DNA from: Thermodesulfovibrio sp.
GTDB taxonomy: Bacteria > Nitrospirota > Thermodesulfovibrionia > Thermodesulfovibrionales > JdFR-85
Assembly (NCBI GenBank): GCA_027016675.1
Contig: JALUSH010000141.1
Coordinates: 1-10,935, forward strand
Direction: 5' to 3'
DNA: 10,935 nucleotides
Shown here: positions 7,133-10,935 of the stretch, in pieces
Numbering within the stretch: the stretch's first letter is position 1
Layout of the letters: each line of letters begins with the position of its first letter
The notes under the pieces: generated by a model
What the model saw: the letters and a program-made list of their open reading frames with translations, nothing else
Database searches by the model: none
Told to the model about the DNA's origin: nothing
Translations under genes and position numbers: made by a program

Positions 7133-8712
7133 GCAGCTTCCTCCTCTGACATTGAAGATAGATCTTGAAGTTCCATGTCTTCAATAATATGTGTGGGTTC
7201 TATTATCTGGATAATACGGTGCTGCCTTTGCAGATTTGCTATATGCTGAAGCAGATGCGCCTGTTCCCCTGAAAGTCTTGGGGCAGGCTCGATGGAGTCT
7301 TTTGGAACCTTCAGCACCTCTGTTACTGAATCCACAATAAAGCCCACTCGCATCCCCTTTATCAAAAAGACCATAATACGCTGTCTGTCAGAACGTTCTG
7401 TAGCAGACAATCCCATTCTTCCTCTAAGGTCTATAACAGGCAGAACAGTGCCACGCAGGTTTATCACCCCCTCCACAAAGGAGGGTGCCTTGGGCACATG
7501 AGTGAGTTCATCAGGCACACGCACTATCTCCTGTACACTCTCAATGGGAACTCCGAACTCCTCATTGTCCAGTCTGAATACCACCATCTGTTCATCATCG
7601 TCATTAATCTCGTCTTCATTGTCTGATGAATTATGATCCATATCTCTGTCTTTAATTGTTTCCATGGCTGCCAATGCCTCCTTCACAGCGGAACTATGGA
7701 AAAGTTTGTCTACTGAAATAATGGAAACCATCCGTCTGCCCTCATCAAGTCGGCAGATTTCTGAAATATCTGACATCTCTCCATTCTGTGTGAGAATAAC
7801 AGGCATAGCATCAATCACAGACCCTGGTACACGAAGTACCTCATTTACGCTATCCACAAGCAAACCCACTGATGTGCTGCCCAAAGTAACAACCACTATC
7901 CTGCTCTTTTCATCAATCTGCTGTGGAGGCATCTGGAAAAGCCCCCTCAGTGATATTACGGGCAGAAGCCGATTCCTTAAGGTTATAATACCCACCACAT
8001 GAGATTCTGAACGCGGTATATGGACTATGTTTTCTGGAACCTGCACAATCTCCTGAATATTCTCAATAGCAATGGCATATTCCTGTCCAGCTACTTCAAA
8101 ACTGACCAGCTGGAGTTCATCACCACCTTCGGTGTGCTCTTCATCTTCCATGTTATGGCTTCCACCTTGTCTGATACTTGAGTTAGCATTGACAACGGCC
8201 TGTATCTCAGAAAACTCCTGCTCTATCAGTCTTTTAAAATCGAGAACCATTATCATTTCGTATCCTGCCACCCCTTTTATAAGACCTGCTATCAACTCTG
8301 TATTCAGTGAAGACCTGATGCCTTCTATACCTTCTATCTGAGATGGGTCGGCAGAAATAACACTGGAAACCCTGTCCACAACAAAACCCAGAGGCTGTCC
8401 CATATTGATCACAACGGCACGGGTGGCATCATCTGCTGCAATATCCTCAAGGCCAAAAATACGACGGAGATTGATAATGGGAAGCACCCTGCCTCTTAAA
8501 TTCGCAAGCCCTTCAAGTGTATGAGGGGTAAGAGGCACATGTACAGTCTCGGGAACCCTTATTATCTCCTGTACAGGGGACATCTCAACAGCAAAAACCT
8601 CGTCACCTACAACAAAAGTAACATACTGGTTATGGTCTTCCCTGTCAGCATCAATATCATCCTGCACAATTGTCTTGACACCCTTTACTTCACTACTACC
8701 TCTATCTTCCAT
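7129..8712 (-). CDS. cheW: Triple-domain CheW coupling protein
   Basis: A 527-residue protein, about three times the usual CheW length (150-170), with three CheW domains in a row: about 28-170, 200-345 and 374-515. Each begins with a strand of the form F-x-V/L-x-x-x-E-F/Y-A/G, followed by VQEI-type residues and V-P. Each carries the loop that holds the receptor and kinase contact Arg: NLRGRVLP (R73), TLRNRLLP (R246) and NLRGTVLP (R420). The middle copy has Asn where the others have Gly. The domains are joined by acidic linkers (about 186-199 and 357-375). There is no kinase or receiver domain, so it is neither CheA nor CheV. The start has AAGGAGG 5 nt upstream, and the stop overlaps cheB. It should link receptor tips to CheA P5. 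Having three in one chain could bridge neighbouring receptor trimers or build CheW rings; that is inference. Confidence 0.97.
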   Translation of the reverse strand: MEDRGSSEVKGVKTIVQDDIDADREDHNQYVTFVVGDEVFAVEMSPVQEIIRVPETVHVPLTPHTLEGLANLRGRVLPIINLRRIFGLEDIAADDATRAVVINMGQPLGFVVDRVSSVISADPSQIEGIEGIRSSLNTELIAGLIKGVAGYEMIMVLDFKRLIEQEFSEIQAVVNANSSIRQGGSHNMEDEEHTEGGDELQLVSFEVAGQEYAIAIENIQEIVQVPENIVHIPRSESHVVGIITLRNRLLPVISLRGLFQMPPQQIDEKSRIVVVTLGSTSVGLLVDSVNEVLRVPGSVIDAMPVILTQNGEMSDISEICRLDEGRRMVSIISVDKLFHSSAVKEALAAMETIKDRDMDHNSSDNEDEINDDDEQMVVFRLDNEEFGVPIESVQEIVRVPDELTHVPKAPSFVEGVINLRGTVLPVIDLRGRMGLSATERSDRQRIMVFLIKGMRVGFIVDSVTEVLKVPKDSIEPAPRLSGEQAHLLQHIANLQRQHRIIQIIEPTHIIEDMELQDLSSMSEEEAA

Positions 8713-8750
8713 AATTGCCTCCTTATAGAGTTACTGGTTTTTCTGTTTGG

Positions 8751-10667
8751 TCAGGCACTCTGCAATTCATCAGCCAGAGAGGCTATCTCTTCAATTGCAA
8801 CGGCAAGCTCTTCAGCCCCCTGTGCCTGCTGTTTAGCCGCAGTAGCAGCCTCCTGCGTGGCCTTTTCTGCCTCCTGTGCAGCAGCAGCTATCTGTTCTAC
8901 TCCCTTCTTCACCTGTGTTATTGCCGCAGCTATCTCATTTGAGGCTGTGAGTATTTCGTTGCTTCCTTTGTCAACCTCAGCCATACTCGTTTCTATCTGG
9001 TTGAGTCCTGTTATGACAGACTTTGCCTTTTCTGCCTCACTTACAGCCGCCTCCATTATCTCCTGAATGTCACGACTTACAATGCTGATCTGATCCTGCA
9101 CCGCCTTTACAAGATCCTTAATACGATCAGCATTCTCAGCAGAATCATGGGCAAGATTACGGATGTCTGTGGCCACAACAGCAAAGCCCTTGCCAAATTC
9201 TCCTGCACGGGCAGCCTCTATTGCTCCGTTTACAGCAAGCATATTGGTCTGGATGGATACAGTGGTAATAGCATCCACTATCTTGTCAATCTTTCTCGAT
9301 ACTACCTCAAGATCCTTCACCTGTTTGAGAATTTTCTTTGATGTTTCCACTGAAGTAGAAACACCTGTAATCAACTCATTTACAGCCTCTTTATTTTCTG
9401 TTAATAGCTTTATTATCCCAGCCACCCTTTCTGCGGATGCAGCAGCTCTTCTCTGGGCAATCTGCAGTCCCTTTTCTATCTGTGAGACAGCTGCAGAAGA
9501 TTCCTCGGTACCTGCAGCCTGCACCTCTGCACCTTTGCGAATCTGCTCTAACGCTGTCATTATCTCAGCAGCTGCCCTGTTTATCTCCTGCACAGCTGCT
9601 GATAGCTCTTCGGCTGCTGATGCTACCTCTTCGGCACTCTTGGCTATATCTGTAGAGTTCTTCAAATCCTCGGCCAGTTCTGAGAGGCTCTGGGCTGCCT
9701 GGTCACATTCAGCGAGGGCTTGTGTCTGTTCAGCAATGGTCTTTGCTGCCTCCTCTGCTGCAGTAGATTGCTCTTCTGCAGCAGCAGCAATATTTTCAGA
9801 GCCCTTGAGAGCCTGCTGTGCTGCTACAGCAGATTGCCTGGCACCAGTGGCTATCTCCTGTGCAGCTCTGACTATCTCTGCCATTTCAGTTCCTATTTGT
9901 TCCAGTTGAGACATTATTATTTTGCCTTTCTCAACCTCACCCTGCACTGTCTCAGCAGACCTGTTTATTCCCTCTGCTATAACCTTTACCTCCTTCTGGA
10001 TCTGGGCAACAAGCTCCTGTATCTGTTTCGCACTCTTCTCTGACGTCTCAGCCAGGGTGCGCACCTCATCTGCCACAACTGCAAACCCCTTACCATGCTT
10101 GCCGGCCCTTGCTGCCTCTATGGCAGCGTTAAGGGCAAGCAGATTGGTCTGGTCTGCTATGCGACCTACAGCCTTCACAATGTCACCGATATTAGCAGCC
10201 TGCTGTTCCAGTTCAGTAACCATCTGCACTGACGCCATCTGACGTTCAGCCGCCAGGTTGATATTGTCCACCAGGGCATTAATCTCTTTACTGGCACCGG
10301 CTATAAGTGTCTGTGCTGCCTCACTCCTGGACTGGGCAGCTTCACAGTTCTGTAGCTGCCTCTCAATAGCTTCCACCACCTGTTTGAAGGCAGCAAGGGA
10401 TTCCTGTGCTGCACCAGAGGCCTCCTCTGCACCTGTAGCTATCTGGTCTGCAGCACGTTTTAGTTCCTCAACTGCTGAAGATGCCTCGTTGATTCCTGAA
10501 GCAAGCTGACTTGTTGCTGCCGCAATGCGTTCTGCTGCCTGTTGCTGTTTAGCAAGGGTACGAGCCCTTTTACGTTGCAGTTCTGCCTCACGAGCAGCTA
10601 CTGCTGAAGATGGTCTGTCCTGTGTTGCTGTTGTGTTTGATCCTCCGTCTTTCCTTACAAGTGCCAT
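8751..10667 (-). CDS. Soluble chemoreceptor with two tandem signalling hairpins (DosM-like)
   Basis: A 638-residue receptor with no hydrophobic span, signal peptide, HAMP or sensor domain; nearly all of it is Ala/Glu/Gln-rich heptad helix. Two conserved receptor tips are present: 168-205 (IADQTNLLALNAAIEAARAG and GKGFAVVADEVRTL) and 466-505 (SIQTNMLAVNGAIEAARAG and GKGFAVVATDIRNL). The central Glu residues, E184 and E484, are exactly 300 residues apart, and the second tip lies 154 residues from the C-terminus, so all four arms are about 150 residues. Candidate methylation pairs of the form A/S-A/S-x-x-E/Q-E/Q-x-x-A/S-A/S are seen at E81/E82, E298/E299, E353/E354, E388/E389 and Q613/Q614. AAGGAGG lies 7 nt before the ATG. 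V. cholerae DosM, which stabilises cytoplasmic arrays, has the same double-signalling layout (established, recalled). First gene of the operon in view. The stimulus is unknown. Confidence 0.96.
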   Translation of the reverse strand: MALVRKDGGSNTTATQDRPSSAVAAREAELQRKRARTLAKQQQAAERIAAATSQLASGINEASSAVEELKRAADQIATGAEEASGAAQESLAAFKQVVEAIERQLQNCEAAQSRSEAAQTLIAGASKEINALVDNINLAAERQMASVQMVTELEQQAANIGDIVKAVGRIADQTNLLALNAAIEAARAGKHGKGFAVVADEVRTLAETSEKSAKQIQELVAQIQKEVKVIAEGINRSAETVQGEVEKGKIIMSQLEQIGTEMAEIVRAAQEIATGARQSAVAAQQALKGSENIAAAAEEQSTAAEEAAKTIAEQTQALAECDQAAQSLSELAEDLKNSTDIAKSAEEVASAAEELSAAVQEINRAAAEIMTALEQIRKGAEVQAAGTEESSAAVSQIEKGLQIAQRRAAASAERVAGIIKLLTENKEAVNELITGVSTSVETSKKILKQVKDLEVVSRKIDKIVDAITTVSIQTNMLAVNGAIEAARAGEFGKGFAVVATDIRNLAHDSAENADRIKDLVKAVQDQISIVSRDIQEIMEAAVSEAEKAKSVITGLNQIETSMAEVDKGSNEILTASNEIAAAITQVKKGVEQIAAAAQEAEKATQEAATAAKQQAQGAEELAVAIEEIASLADELQSA

Positions 10668-10711
10668 TTTGATTCCTCCTTTTTGCTCTGTATTGTGTGA
10701 TATTGAAGAAA

Positions 10712-10747
10712 ACAGGGCTCTTGAAAATCAGGATACCCTGTCTTTTT
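10712..10747 (+). terminator. Imperfect hairpin followed by a T run; possible terminator or leader hairpin
   Basis: On the plus strand ACAGGG (10712-10717) pairs with CCCTGT (10736-10741). After a small internal loop, TCTTG (10719-10723) pairs with CAGGA (10729-10733, one G-T pair) around the loop AAAAT. C then TTTTT follows at 10743-10747, giving the shape of a modest Rho-independent terminator. No plus-strand gene ends just before it in the window. Read on the minus strand, the same stem is followed by GTTTTC and lies 45 nt before the receptor ATG, so it may instead act in the operon leader. Confidence 0.35.
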
Positions 10748-10884
10748 ATCAAAAGATGAAAAGGTTCTCTCTGTATCAAAGCAGATGTATATTGTGTAAG
10801 GGACAGAAATAGATAGGATGCAACCCTGAAGATTGTAAGAAAACAGAGATGCTGTTGTAACATGTTGATATTTATGCTTTTTTC

Positions 10885-10906
10885 GGGGGGGGGGGGGGGG
10901 GGGGGG
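10885..10906. repeat. Homopolymer run of 22 G (C on the minus strand)
   Basis: Twenty-two consecutive G, directly after TTTTTTC and followed by CGGCGC, in an otherwise AT-rich leader. It lies 217 bases from the receptor ATG and 29 bases from the window end. It could be a slippage-prone tract that changes promoter spacing. It could equally be a poly-G artefact of two-colour sequencing kept at a contig end, which I consider at least as likely. Confidence 0.9.
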
Positions 10907-10935
10907 CGGCGCAAAGAAGTCTTGTTTTTAAATTT

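Larger units (their letters stand above)
10668..10935 (-). promoter_or_regulatory. Non-coding leader upstream of the operon; promoter expected but not clearly seen
   Basis: No credible gene is present in these 268 bases. Immediately before the receptor ATG is AAAAGGAGG (10675-10683), a strong ribosome binding site. Since the first gene of the block starts here, the promoter should lie here or beyond the right edge, but I see no convincing sigma-70, sigma-28 or sigma-54 element. The segment also holds an imperfect hairpin (10712-10741) and a 22-base G run (10885-10906), described separately. Confidence 0.4.

Noticed and set aside
9163..9909. Long open frame on the plus strand, antisense to the tandem receptor
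   Set aside because: It mirrors the Ala/Glu-rich heptad codons of the receptor and is full of Ala, Ser and Cys; no ribosome binding site or family resemblance. The minus-strand frame is clearly the real gene.
8751..10667. Internal low-complexity DNA repeats or a misassembled duplication of one receptor
   Set aside because: The two halves differ clearly in protein sequence at both tips and along the arms, so this is an old protein-level duplication and not a recent DNA repeat or assembly error.
10810..10838. Minus-strand TTACAA (10833-10838), 17-base spacer, TATCTA (10810-10815) as a sigma-70 promoter
   Set aside because: Spacing is ideal but each box matches only 3 of 6 consensus bases; expected by chance in AT-rich sequence.
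10588..10914. Minus-strand open frame beginning with Met-Arg-Arg and a proline run
   Set aside because: The proline run is just the C tract read as CCC; it overlaps the receptor start in another frame and shows no domain.
1..10935. CRISPR array, tRNA, rRNA, insertion sequence or integrase
   Set aside because: No regularly spaced repeats, RNA gene signatures, terminal inverted repeats or transposase-like proteins were found; coding density is explained by the chemosensory genes.

Overview
The window holds one long chemosensory (chemotaxis-like) operon that fills almost the whole sequence. All genes lie on the minus strand, so transcription runs from high to low coordinates. In transcription order: a soluble receptor with two complete signalling hairpins in one chain (8751-10667), a CheW protein with three CheW domains (7129-8712), CheB (6068-7132), a HEAT-repeat protein (5430-6053), CheR (4571-5437), a single-domain CheY (4203-4574), CheA (1717-4206), a small STAS-like protein (1481-1717), a second single-domain CheY (1094-1468), and a membrane-anchored receptor that runs off the left edge (1-993). 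Junctions from CheW to the second CheY are overlaps of 1-8 nt or gaps of 12-14 nt, which indicates one co-transcribed, translationally coupled unit. Only the gaps on either side of that core (38 nt after the tandem receptor, 100 nt before the membrane receptor) are larger.

How the parts fit: the receptors would control CheA autophosphorylation through CheW. CheA would pass phosphate to the two CheY proteins and to the CheB receiver. CheR and CheB would methylate and demethylate or deamidate the receptors for adaptation. The HEAT and STAS-like proteins are non-classical partners, probably protein-interaction modules. No CheD, CheC, CheX or CheZ and no flagellar gene is present, so motor control is not proven by this window.

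The most notable signal is the combination of covalently fused array parts: a tandem-hairpin receptor and a triple CheW. From memory and without a search, gene order and architecture match Vibrio cholerae chemotaxis cluster I (about VC1394-VC1403). That cluster makes purely cytoplasmic arrays stabilised by the double-signalling-domain receptor DosM. The arms of both receptors here measure about 150-157 residues, which fits the 44-heptad (44H) receptor class.

Organism: base composition looks moderate (roughly mid-40s % GC by eye), Shine-Dalgarno sites are strong, and the receptor has two membrane spans. A motile Gram-negative bacterium is likely; a proteobacterial, Desulfobacterota or Nitrospirota lineage is possible, but the window does not settle this.

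The right end (10668-10935) has no gene. It carries the operon leader with an imperfect hairpin at 10712-10741 and a run of 22 G at 10885-10906. The G run may be a sequencing or assembly artefact near a contig end.
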